Part shown: one piece after another, positions 1-11,765 of the stretch
Layout: every line of letters begins with the position of its first letter
How positions within the stretch are numbered: position 1 is the first letter of the stretch
Assembly: GCF_003672135.1 (NCBI RefSeq)
Contig: NC_039511.1
Location: 10,380,464 to 10,444,463 of the forward strand
DNA: 64,000 nt
Direction of reading: 5' to 3'
Origin: Ooceraea biroi
Lineage: Eukaryota > Arthropoda > Insecta > Hymenoptera > Formicidae
Position numbers and translations under genes: made by a program
The notes under the pieces: generated by a model
Told to the model about the DNA's origin: nothing
Databases searched by the model: none
Seen by the model: only the letters and a program-made list of their open reading frames with translations

Positions 1-987
1 ATTGGCATTAAAAGATGCAATTATAAAAAGCAATTATTACGCAGAGCATGCACCTGTGTATGAAAATAGCACGTAGAATAAAATAAAAGAAAGGAAATAA
101 AGTTTATCTATTATTAAAAAGTTACTCATGAAATGTGAAAGTTAATATTCATAAAAATATTGTATATTTATTATTACAGAGTTAAAATCAAGTTGCCAGG
201 ATATTTCTGTTAATAAATCTATAATGCTCGGATAATCGTAAAGTGTTTTAAAGTCACGTATTTTGAATAGTATCATACAGATGCACGTATCTTTTAATAT
301 TTTCCGCGTGAACAAATTAGCGGAAGTGTAAATCATGCAAATAGCAAGCGTGCACAAAATGTCGTAATTGACGGAGCGAAAAACTCACTCACAGTTCCGA
401 GTTTTCCATGGAAAAGCGTGTATTTTACTGCGAAATCATTAAACGAGGGTTAACGGCACAATTAACGTGAATCACAGACAACAGATCGTCTGATGTTTCG
501 AAAATAATTCGTGTCCACGTTAGAGTATAATCAAAGGGCTAAAATTTGCAAAACTTTTTTCCACAATTTTGAATTGAATCTCTTAAGAATTAATCGACCG
601 CATCTTTTTTCGAAGTTTATTGAATATTACCGCAAATAAACTCTCAATTAAAATTTTATTAGAGGAAAGTTTGAAGGATTTAATTAAAAAATTCGAAATT
701 CAATGATAAATAATCCTCAGAGATTGGCATTTATCAAACTTTTCTCGTCAAACTTTTCGTTCTCAACTATTTTCAAGTCTGAAACAGAGTCTTTTCATAT
801 TCGTATTCGCGCGAATCCCTCTTCTATTTTTGAGCGTCCAGTGCAATCTCAAAATTCCTCTCTTCCACTTTGACACACCTCCTATACGTAGTGTGTATTT
901 TGAGTTGCACACACGTTTGCTTGAGTTTAAAATATGCGTTGCGTGTTATTTTTGCACGAAATTGCAACGACCGGCGTCGTTGCCGCG
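1..987. other. AT-rich non-coding stretch
   Basis: Mostly AT-rich sequence with many A and T runs and no recognisable exon. Reading frames on both strands are short and of low complexity. I see no transposon end, RNA gene or promoter that stands out. Confidence 0.6.
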
Positions 988-1120
988 TTTCTTCTTCACT
1001 GATCTCATTCTCTTTCCTGGCTACTCTCTCCTTGATCTTCTCGTCTCTCTTCCTCTCTCTCTCTCTCTTGCTTTCTTCCTTTTTCTCTTTGTCTTCTTTC
1101 CTTTTCCTGCTCCAGCCTCC
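988..1120 (+). repeat. Polypyrimidine (CT-rich) tract
   Basis: About 130 bases that are overwhelmingly C and T on the + strand, with runs of CT, TTTC and TTCC and a purer CT core near 1050-1070. The open frames here, Ser/Leu/Phe-rich on + and Arg/Glu/Lys-rich on -, are by-products of the skewed composition. GAGAG on the minus strand matches the GAGA-factor site known in insects, but this is only a possibility. Confidence 0.85.
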
Positions 1121-2695
1121 GTACACGATGCTGCGACGTGACCACGTTACCAATATCGTCATCTCGAAATCGTTACCTCTCCGCCTACTTTGGGCCCGAT
1201 ATTATCGGGACCGGTAAAAGCTGCCGCTGAAATTCTTTCATTCGTCAAGTTCTCGGATCCTTTCGACGCGGTTTAACTCATCAATATGCTCTTGCGTCGC
1301 TTTTTTTTAACATATGATAGAAGTTTTCTCTCGTAAGAATGTTTAAAAGTTTAAAAATTTTGAAAATAATTCCCAACGCGTAATATTACAGTAATTAATC
1401 ATTAAAAATTCTTGATAAGTTAAGTTATAAATAGTTAGAAATAAATATTTTCCTGTTGAAGAATTTAATGTATTAAAATTTCCATTAATTTTGGAGGTCT
1501 ATAAAATAAATGAACAAGTGACACGATTTGATTTAAGTATAATACCAAAAAATTATACATGTAGTATATAGTGATAGCATATACTAAAAAGTAAATCAGA
1601 TGTCATAAATCTCATTGATAGTGAGCAACCTTTCAGAATGTTATTTACAAGGTGACGAACTGTATATCTGTTCGCAAATAAGGAACACGCATACAGTTTC
1701 TTGAAAAAGCATGCTCAACTAACGCAACTGAATGTATTCAAAAGTGCACGATCGAACAGATCGAATTCTTCCCTCGTCGAATTCGTCGACACACCTGCAG
1801 TCAACAGCGAGAACGATGCGCGATTTGTACGACGCACCTTGTAGATCGACAGGACTTGCCGCATCGAAAGTATTAGTCGTCTTCTTCTTTCAAAATGCAC
1901 TTTGTCAGCTGTCAGTCCTCAGGACTCCGTGGTCAACACTCTATTTACCTTGCCTGGAGCAAGGCTGCGATTTCCTCGCCGTAAATTGCGACAGAATCAT
2001 GCCGGCTGCGCTTTACAGCCGCGCTGCTCGATTCGCTCCTCTGTACAGCGCGCAACATCGCACCGGAGTCCGCCTTTCTCTCGACAGAATTTCTCGCCCG
2101 CAGCGATTTTCTCGGTGACTTTTGCGAGCGTGTCGCTCGGGCGTGCGAGACAGTTTCTTACTATTTCTTCGACTGCGGCGACTCGGAAGTCTGCGTGGAA
2201 ATGACTGCTGCACGATCCACGCTGAATAAACGTGAATCCTTACACGCAAATTTACCGTGCCGAACGACATTGCTGGGTTCCCACCTGGTGAAACAGTTTT
2301 CCCGGTCTCTAATGGTAAAACTAATCGTGGAGGACGCTCTATGGATTTGGGAAGCTCTTTTCTGGGGAACAATGGATTTCTAGTCGATGGTTTCTCTCGA
2401 CACTCTTTCATATTTCACATTGCATTCTTTCGAGAGTAAAGCCCCACCTAAGATTCTGTACAAGCGAAATTGACTCAAACTTGAATAAAAGATAATTTTT
2501 TTCTGATTGATTTGCATTTCCGAATCTGGATTCCCAGAACTGTTTACAAATCAAAGGCGATCGGGTATCTTGACGTTTTCATCGAGGAAGTATCAACTCC
2601 AAGTTATTCCAGGTTAAAAAAAAAAGTTACTTTAGTGAAATTATATGCATTTTTGTTATTGTATTATTTAAATGCCCGCTATACAAAAGGTCGGA
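1121..2695. other. Non-coding; AT-rich, then a GC-rich stop-poor block
   Basis: 1121-1700 is AT-rich and shows nothing recognisable. From about 1715 to 2440 GC content rises and four or five frames on both strands stay open for 60-130 codons at the same time. None has a recognisable domain or a clear codon bias, so I read this as stop-poor non-coding DNA. 2440-2695 is AT-rich again. Confidence 0.55.
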
Positions 2696-2699
2696 TAGT

Positions 2700-3200
2700 C
2701 AAAGGCTAACTATGACGTACCGCGACATTTTTGCGTAAGTTCTGTCTCAAATTTAAATGATAAAGTTCGTCCTCGACATTTCAAAGACAAGGCAAGTCGC
2801 AAATCGGCCGGTCGACTTCGTGATCGAAGCCGTTTCGCTGTGTTCCGGTGGCGCTTCTTCTCTTCCTGTGACCGAGAGAAGTCGCGTGTTGCATGCTCGC
2901 CGCGTTCTCGCGCTGCGGGGTGACGTAACGCGCGCCAGACACACGCGCGGAGTGTAACCGCACTCCTCACGTAACGTACCCTTGACTCTCCTAATGAGTA
3001 TCGCACATTCGTTACGTATGTTGCGCTTCGTGGAACGGATATACCCGCGCGCGGGCGAGACCGAACGAGCGAGCGAGTTGCAGCCAGCGCCGCGAATTAG
3101 CGCGAGCGTGGCAAATATTGTAATATCCACACACGCACACACACGCAGCTCATAATGCACGTAATGCAACGGTGCAGCGAGGAGCATCGATATGCAGCAA
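2700..3200. promoter_or_regulatory. CpG-rich island, possible regulatory block
   Basis: A compact CpG-rich block between AT-rich flanks. It carries a CRE-like TGACGTAA at 2921-2928, GAGCGAGCGAG repeats near 3066 and a CA/CG dinucleotide run near 3128-3145. Dense CpG with a CRE-like site is typical of insect promoters and enhancers, but there is no TATA box, initiator or downstream exon to confirm a promoter. Overlapping open frames on both strands look like composition effects. Confidence 0.3.
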
Positions 3201-4837
3201 AGAATACTTGATTCTAGACGTTTGCTTTGGTGTTAGATAGGAAGCGTTGGTAGCGTCAGCTTTTTACAAATTACTAGTTTGTGATATGAAATTGTATTCC
3301 TTCATTATCATTGAGATCTTAATTCGAAGCGTATGCACTAAAGCGCTAAAAGGATCGTTAAAGCTGAGGGAAGATTTATTTCGAATTGTCCAAAGACTAA
3401 TTAGCAGATTGAAGAGGACGTGGGGCATCTGGGAAGCACCGTGCATAATTACGCTAGATTATTAATAACAAAGATGAAAAGGAGAGGGAGAAGCGATTTG
3501 TAAAGTAATTAGCATGCATTTCCTCGTGCGCGCGTGATGGTGAAGCACGCGCTGATCACTTTATAACTGTCTTATTATACCCTCACGCGTTTTACTTAAT
3601 CGCTTCATCTTGTTTCCGGTAGTGTTTTTATGATACGCGTGCTTGACGTGGTCTAAGGCCCAATCATTATGCTAAATGGCCGTCGTACTTCTGAAACGTG
3701 ACGGAGCTTAGGACGTTTCACGTTTCAGTACGCCGAGCGGCGCTTATCGGCCTGACGTTAGTGCGAGTTTAATCTGCGACGACGAACCCCCGCGAGATCA
3801 GCATAGGTCACGTCATCATGGCTGGTCCCGAAAGGTCGTGGCATCAGTCTTCAGATAAACGTGGCGAATAAAGATCCGGACCAATGAGATGCCTGATGTA
3901 AGCCGTGACGAAATACACGGCAGTTTGTATTAAGTATGCCAATGATACCACACATCGAAGCGCGTTGCCGATGCCTCTCTCAGGCCCGTAAGCTCGGACA
4001 CGCTTTTACGACACTTTGCAACAACCGTAACGCACATAATTTCGCAAGCCCACGCGTGTAACCCGAACGGGAATAATTAGCCGACGTGGAATTACGTAAG
4101 GCAGACCGCGAAGTATTACATATCGCGGTCGCAGATCGTTCTCTATCAGCTGTCACGGATATGCTAGCTTTTTTATAGCATTTCTTTAATCGATAGTGTG
4201 AGAGAAATCACGCGTGCTGATCAAGATTGAGATTAAGTGGAACTGTGATTCGTGGAACGTGTGTAATTGTGCAGGATTTATCTTTACGTGTGACGTCTCT
4301 TTCAATCGAGGATGATTACGATAATCTGAATGAATGGCTGCATTAATCAGAAAAAGAGGTTTAATATGTACAACGACAATAAATTAATATTCCTACGGTT
4401 AAATAATCGACGCATAGGAGATGAGCAAATGAGCAAACGAGTTACGTGGCGGGAGTTAAAGTTTTAATGACGGGTCTAAAATTTATTTCAAGCGCAGTGA
4501 ATCCTCTCGTTTATCTCGCTTTTTATTTCCCGTTAAATTTTACAGAGGATAGACGCGATGGAATTCTTTTAAACATGCATGCAAAAGATTTTAATAATTG
4601 CATATTGCAATCTAGTAGCTATATTTTAAACATTATAAGGAATTAATATTTCTTCAAGTGCTAAAAGAGTTTCTGTGTACTGGCACACTTAACTGGAAGA
4701 ATATTTGTAACTTAATTTCTCGAAATTCAAATCAGATCATACGTATTTTGGAGACAATTATCATATTTTACAATAGTGAATTTCAACAGTCACTCTCTGC
4801 ATATTCCACCTCGTATAAATATCGTTACATCAGGAGG
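3201..4837. other. Non-coding, mixed composition
   Basis: No exon recognised. 3600-4320 is of moderate GC and high sequence complexity and contains the hairpin at 3684-3732. 4320-4837 is AT-rich. Complexity without coding potential would fit conserved non-coding sequence, but conservation cannot be judged from one sequence. Confidence 0.55.
3684..3732. repeat. Imperfect inverted repeat (hairpin)
   Basis: The left arm (3684-3701) and right arm (3718-3732) pair as CGTAC, then TGAAACGTGA, against TCACGTTTCAGTACG. A 3-nt bulge (TTC) sits in the left arm and the loop is about 16 nt. The paired stem is 15 bp. It could form a cruciform or RNA hairpin, or be a divergent pair of transcription-factor sites (the ACGTGA half resembles an E-box or CRE half site). 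Confidence 0.75.
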
Positions 4838-4968
4838 ATCTAATTCTCTCGCAGGTTCCCGCTAACGCGAAAATCCGTCTCTTCAACCCAACTGATTTTC
4901 ACGTGGAAGCTTGCGTCTGTGTCAGATACGAAGACTTCGTTTATCACTTTTCAGACGGAGAGAGATGA
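4838..4968 (+). other. Strong 3' splice-site-like motif with short open frame
   Basis: CTAAT (4840-4844) matches a branch point and is followed by TCTCTCGCAG, with AG at 4853-4854. That is a compact, near-ideal acceptor. Directly after it, frame 4855 stays open for 37 codons to TGA at 4966-4968. I do not recognise the peptide, and no consensus donor lies inside the open part. An open run of this length is common by chance, so this may be a cryptic acceptor. Confidence 0.25.
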
Positions 4969-4969
4969 G

Positions 4970-7900
4970 GAAAAAAGTTCGCGAAGTTGGACAAGCGTAT
5001 TCGACATCGCGAGCGGCTGGTCCCGGCGCGGCGGTGCTACATACTTCTACGATGCATCTGTACCAATTGGGGCCCCCGATTCAAGGCACTGACCTCTCGT
5101 CCCATTTAACCGCCCTTCTCCACCAAACTGATCTTGCTTCTCTCGTGGCGGCGACGTCCAGCATCACCATCTTCGTCGTTCCTACACGCGTGCGACGCGT
5201 CCTTAATTTTTTTAAATCCGATCCGTCTATCTGTGCCTGTGTGTCGTCAGCTCTTATAATTTCCTCTAGGCGCGTTAGTAGACTAGCACGTAGTCCAACA
5301 TGCACGCATTTCACGCATACGTTATTGTCTATGCATGCGGGTACGCTCGTTACACATGTCCGTTTCCACATGCGTTTCGGAATCTGCGAGTTCGATACGC
5401 TAGAGGAGGTATAAATTTTCCGATACGATATTTTTCGGTATAAAAGGCTTTAATCATTTCCATGGGAATGTAAAAAATGGAGTTACCTCGATTTCTGCGC
5501 GAAATTTTTATTTAATTTTTACTGTACTGTGCATCTCTCTCTCTCTTTCTCTCTCTCTCTCTAACACGTGACATAATGTGAACATTCTATTTGTTATCAT
5601 TTGTACGCAAAATAATCTTTCATTTGTTCAAAAAACGAGAAGACAAACTATTACATACTGCGTATTAATTAGATTTCAGTTATGTAAATATGGCACACTA
5701 TTTAAAAAAATTCATTTAGATTCATGAAAAAAATGATGCATTATGAATATTACATTATGAATAAAGCGTTAAATTAATAAATCTCTCGATCAGTAGAAAT
5801 CCAGTTTTGGAAATAATTCAGTTTTTCATTGTGTTACATAAAAAAGGTAATTTCAATACCTAAACATGTGCATATATTTATTCAAATTCTCTGAATGTAT
5901 TACAAGTGACGATTGCCAGTGGAACGCTCGAGAATACAACATCTCAGGCAATTAGGTAAATGGCAAAGCATCTCGATCACGATGCAGTCACCGTCATCGA
6001 CGACAATGTGTCTATTTTCAAAGTTGTAACTCATTTCACTAAGATATGGGCGCGTCTTATGCTACTATACTAATAAAGGTTCGTCTACTCCGTACGACGC
6101 TGTGTCCACGAACACGTGTGGTCAGATAGGAGTTAGACAAACGTGTCATGTGCTCAAATTACGGATCGTGGAGCTGACATCTGATAGCCCGATCCGTCCA
6201 TTTCTATGATTTATTCCCCGAGAGTTACGCATAGTATGTCAAACGCGGACGCACTGCATCTTAATCCATTTTCCGACGTATTATTTCATGTCGATAAATG
6301 CAGATCGCGCGACACAATGACGCATCGTTTTTCCGCGCACACTGTAACGTGCGTAAGGATAAATCAGAGGAAAGGAAAAAAAGAAAAAAAATGCCCGAAG
6401 GAAATCTGTGACATTTTGAATAAGTGCAGTTTACATAACGGCGTGCAAACGGCGTGCGAAAACCACCTTTGCTCTCCGCGTGCATTTCCGCGAGAAATAT
6501 CCTACAGCCGCAGGGCTCGAATGCACTTTTCGCGTCATTCTAATTAAACCTTTTCTTGCATTTCCTGTCTGAAGGAAAGAAGAGATTTCCTTCTCCTAGT
6601 AGTTTCGTCGTGCATTTCAAACGCTTCTGTCTTTCGAAGGAGTGAACGAAGATTTCAACAGTAATGTAGATCAAATTAATTACGTCAATAATGCAGTATT
6701 TATAAGTATATTGTATATAGTAAATTAGTATACTATTATTCTTTTAAAATATTTATGATACAATAATTAATGCCGTGTTGAATAGTTAAATATGATATAT
6801 CCGGCATTATCTGCGGTAAAACATTCGCTAATACCAAACAGGGTAATAGAAGAGATACAGCTCGATAATTACGAAAAATTGTTACTTGTGGTGTGGGACT
6901 CGATAACGAATGAACATGATGGACGTGAAAAGAATCGAATACTAGCCGAGTCCTTTCATTCCTCTCCCCCTTCTCGTATCCAGAAAACGATGTTACCGTG
7001 CTGTTGAATCTTTAGTTTCAAAAAAATGGATATATCCTGATACGCGCTCGCTCTTTTTTTTATATATTTTTTGTATTTGTGCCATGTATATACATACTGT
7101 GCGCGTGCGAGCGAACGGATGGTGGTTGTGCGATTTTTCAAGCGAACGACAGTGACGTTAATATGGACAAAGCTATTATCGGTCTACGTGAATAGGTAGA
7201 CTGCTAAAACAAAATACAAAGGATTAATTAATTTAGTGAAGCCTTTGAGCTTCCGGTTTTCTTCACGATTGGCGGCTATATAATTACTTTATCGTATTAA
7301 TACTTTAGGTTATCACTGCGTGATTTGTAATTCTCTATCTGCTAATTAAGGAAAAATGACATAACTGTTGAATATAGATTTGATAAATAATTAAATACGT
7401 CGGTATCTCTTGTTTATGCTTAATTACGTGCTCGATTAATAACTTTTTAAAAGTGCTTTATTCTATTTCCATCTTTTGCATGCTTTTTAACGTTGGATGG
7501 AATACGAAACGCGCGCGCGCGGATCGATGGCTTTTTCATATTAAAAACCAAGCTTCTTTTCGAACGAACACAAATTACCCGATAAATTTTTTATATTATT
7601 CTTATAAGCTAAGAGATAAGTAGTTAACATCTCTCATTGGGTAACATCTCTCGCATGAACGTCACTGAATTTTTGTGTATGATAAGAAAATTATATGCAG
7701 CTTGCTCAAGTTCGCTTTGATTATTAGACTGTGGTTAAATATCTTGCCAAAGTACTTCGTGGTAGGATTCCTCTATTTTCAGCCACGTCGACCCGCCTTT
7801 GTTTCCGCAGAAAGAATGGACATCAGCGGGTAGATCCGCTTATCTCTCAACCATATTGGAACCCGATATTGCCGCAATTGGGGATGGGAAAAGTCCGCGA

Positions 7901-10900
7901 AAGATTCTGATAAGGATTTTGAGTGAATTTTGGCAAAAGAATTGGGATATCGGTACATCACGAAGCCATCCAGAATATTAAGATATTATCTCGAAAAGCG
8001 AAATAAACTTTAAAAAAGTTTCGCGTTCGGATGTTACCTTATTTTAGCAAGCAATAGTAAAATACCGATGACATACATTTTTAAGTTTTTAATCAATTTT
8101 TAATCGTGGGAGGTTAATAAAATATGTAAATTCTGTTGTAAGTAATTTAATTTAAATCGTGACAATCTGATCAAAGTTAAACCAAATCTGAACTTATGTC
8201 TTTAGCATTTACGGAGGGAAGAAAATATTTATTATTACATATTTGTGTTTTTGTGCGTATGGGAAAATTTCGGTTATTTAGTTTTAAAACAACTTTTATT
8301 TTGACTAGGATGTATAATATATGCGTAACTGGTTTCTATTATTCTTATGTCTTTGTAACGAATATTAAGACAAGTATAGATAAGCTCGGAATGAAATGAA
8401 AAAGATAACGATATAACGATATCAATTCGTGTATGGTGTAATATATAATGGTGTGTATAAATATATATACAAATATACATTTATTTTAACAATATTAATT
8501 AACGGACAATGTGCGTGTATAACATGTGCATATTTGTTTAATAATAATAATCTCGTTGTGCTGAATAACTCTGAATAACTGAATAACGTCATGAATAGTG
8601 CAGAATCAAATTAATGAATGGACATTGTTTTAAATTGTAATCTGCAGAATTGCATGTTCGAAGTTATATCACATATTTATATAAGATTTCCCAAAGATGT
8701 CATGATCATGTTAGCTTCGTTGTTATATTCTGTTCATAGTTATTTCTCGCTTTTCTTCTAAGTCATTCTGATTCCAGATTTGTGAGAGGTCTCAAGGGAG
8801 CTTTCAAAAAAAGAGCCCGATAAGATTTCCAAATATCCAATAAATGCTTGACTTCAGCAGTATTTACTGACTTCTTTCTGATAACTGTCAGCAAGTGACA
8901 AAAGGTTTAAAAATTAAAGGTTTTTTGCAATGTGTCCCGTTTTGGCAATTTGTAAATCAGAAAAAGTTTTGTATATCTTACATATACATCATATACAGTA
9001 GATTGTGTAGTGTACAGCAATGAGAATTGTATAAATATGGTTAAATATTAATTTTATGGATGCTGTAGCAGAACACATTTATCGCGCAGATTTTATTATA
9101 TTTAGGAAAATGTCATTTGTAACGAGCGTCTCTTTAGTCGAATATTTTCCGTGAATTTGGAACATTTATTTTTGATAAGATACAAGTGAGAAAAGAAATT
9201 GTGTATTATATAATTTATAAATTTGAGATAAATTTAAAATTTTAGTATCCAAAAGAACAAAAAATATAAAGCTATTAAAATAATGTTCGAATAGCTTGGC
9301 TCGTACGTATCTCTGTCCACATATCTCTCAAACATCTTTCTTTTTATCTCGTATTTCTCGAAAAACGCCGTTCTTTTGGCTCGGTGGCCTTTCGGTGTAC
9401 TTCCGAATGAAGCCCGCTACATGTGGATCTAACATCTAATTTAAATAAAATAAACGAAGTAAGAGAGATTACTCCTTTTGAATTCTCTACATATAAATAT
9501 GCATTCTGTGAATTTCAATGCCTAAATATTTATTAATTTAATGTAGAAACATCAGGTTGAACAATGTTCAGTCTAGATCTTTTATTTTATATTTAAAAGC
9601 AAATCAACCAGGAATGGTGAGTCTAATTGAACGAGTCATTTATCTTGATTTATATTGTAGAGAGCAGGTTATCGAAGTACCTGCTTCCGTTTTCCTTATT
9701 CGTACATACAATTACCTTGGAAAATCATTTTTCTTAGAAGACAAAATTATCGCAATAATTATACAAATACTTATCTCTCTTCTGCGAAAAACATATGCAT
9801 AATGATGTATTTTATTATAATATGTTACGATAATACCTATATCTTTTAGCTTGTATCTTTTATACTAAAAAAATGCAAGAATTGTGTGCTTTACGTGCTC
9901 TATCGACAAGTGCAAATGTGCTAACAAGAAAAATGCGGAGCGCTTTAATCGTCGCGCAGAAGAGGTGTACATGTTTAATGAGGTGATAAACAGTTATTTA
10001 GGCTACGTAAATTGACGTTATGCTCGACACGTATGAATCTATCACGTACGATCGCTCGTGCACGATATAGATATCCCGTGACTTGCTGTTCGCGTGAGTA
10101 ATAAATGAATTCGTGGTGAAAACATCGAGGCGCCATCGCGGGGGAGGAAGGGGAGATATAGAAGGCACATTTTCTCATCGTTGCATATTTCTTTCGTAGT
10201 CAGAGCGTTCGCGAGCACGTTTCTGCATGCGCAATTATGTTATCTCATCGCGTTCGCACGTACGAGCGTTTGACTGCTATAAATGATAGTTCAACTGGCG
10301 AATTCGAATCTTTCTGATTTTTCATGCATATAAAATCCTAACCAAAGAAGAAGAGAAACTTTTCTATTCTGTATTTTTCTCATGTTTCTTACCGGGGAAA
10401 ATATTATAAACGATTTACGTGCAGCAATAAATATGAAGAATTATTATTTGACGGATCTATAGATTGAAGAAAAAAAGTGCAAGTGGTTTTAGCGAGTATT
10501 GAAAAAAATTAGCTCTCCGGCTAGGCGATAAATTCCTCATTTCACCAACCGGTGAAGTCAATCGTCTCCAACGTCAACAATCTCTGCGAAACTTCAGAAG
10601 TCAAACAAGATAAGTCTATATATGCTGTGTACAACTATCTACAGCATCAAGGCACTCGAACGTTCAAGCATACGGTATGCCTGCATTCTTCAGATTTCTT
10701 CATCTTTTATGGACATGTATTTCTTTTGGGATATACAGAACCAGGTTTCGTCTGTTTTCTATTTACATATTCCGCTTCCGCACAATCGTCATATATATTT
10801 TTATTAAAAACATTCTACTTAAATATCCCTCATTTCAATTTTTGCTAGAAATTGTCAAAATTACCATAACTGATATCTTATGCCGTCAGGTCTAGGTCTG

Positions 10901-10980
10901 TCTAACAATCTTCCGTCTTTTTCCGTCTTACAATAACTAATTATCCGATTCATAATAACTAATTAATACATACAGCGTAT
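4970..10980. other. Long AT-rich non-coding stretch
   Basis: About 6 kb without a recognisable gene. 4970-5400 is GC-richer and open in several frames at once. From 5450 onward it is AT-rich with short, low-complexity frames. Small items: a CT microsatellite at 5534-5562, a CG run near 7511-7521, a GAATAACT repeat at 8565-8588 and a CpG-rich patch at 10010-10270. I see no transposon ends or RNA genes. Confidence 0.6.
5534..5562 (+). repeat. (CT)n microsatellite
   Basis: Nearly pure CT dinucleotides interrupted once by TTT. On the minus strand this is a GAGA tract. Confidence 0.9.
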
Positions 10981-11039
10981 TTGACCGCGCGCGTCTTCTC
11001 TAATTAGTAGTCACGAAAGCTGGCACACACCTCGTGCGA

Positions 11040-11765
11040 CAGTTAAGCTGCTTGCCAAGACTGTACAAGCAGCGTACTGGTACTGGTGCGCAGTATGCTG
11101 AATGCTACTAGTACTAGCGGCAGCAGTAACAGCAGTAGCAGCAGTGGCGACGGCGATGGCAGCAGAAGCACAGCGGGGACATGCATGAAGTGGTGGACCA
11201 ATCGTCGCGTGCGACGCAAGGGGCACGACCGGCTGGCTCTCTCATGCGTCGCAATTCCGACACGGCCGTCATACACGCGCGCCTTCTCTGTCTCTCTTTC
11301 TCTTTTTGTTTCTCCGTCTCTATCTTTAGCTCTTCTCTCTTCCTCTGACATCACTAATCGCGCCTTCGTGGTGTTCACGCCCGTCGCGTCCCCGGGGTCA
11401 AAGTCAACCGCAGACACAATCTCGAAGACGCGAAGACGAAGACGACGTTTCTCTTCGACGGTCGAGAGAAGCCACGGACCACGCAGGATGGAGGACTTTT
11501 TCGGTCAGAGCTCGTGTCGGGTCGCACTTCCGTTCGTGCCAATGTCGGCGCTCGACCGTGGTTTTCGGCGTCTGTTCTCCGCGACGACATCTGCGTCGCA
11601 AGATTCATTTGAGATTTTTTGGAAATCGCTTCTTCCCATTCTTGAAAAATTATTTAATAGTTCCACAATTTATATATTAATATTTTTAAATATATGGACA
11701 TGTCTCCGAGATGTATCTGCATGTAGTATTTCTATACTCATCAGAGGTTGTCGCAATATTTAAAA
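11040..11765 (+). other. CpG-rich block with AGC repeats; open frame of doubtful coding status
   Basis: A + frame from an ATG at 11086 is open for 225 codons. It starts with a Ser/Gly-rich low-complexity segment coded by AGC/AGT/GGC triplets (about 11108-11168). It then passes through an Arg/Ser/Phe-rich part that follows the local CT-rich and GC-rich composition. Two minus frames overlap it, giving poly-Ala, poly-Val and poly-Leu from the same triplets. No domain is recognised. It could be a low-complexity exon of a developmental regulator, but open frames on both strands argue for chance. Confidence 0.2.
11108..11168 (+). repeat. Imperfect AGC/AGT/GGC trinucleotide repeat
   Basis: Triplets of AGC, AGT, GGC and GAC in register for about 60 bases. 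They would read as Ser/Gly/Asp on the + strand. Confidence 0.75.

Noticed and set aside
4911..5414. 167-codon plus frame
   Set aside because: Lacks a true ATG start in context, has overlapping minus frames and no domain.
11086..11763. 225-codon plus frame as a real gene
   Set aside because: Low-complexity Ser/Gly start from an AGC repeat, overlapping open minus frames and no recognisable domain; kept only as a doubtful region.
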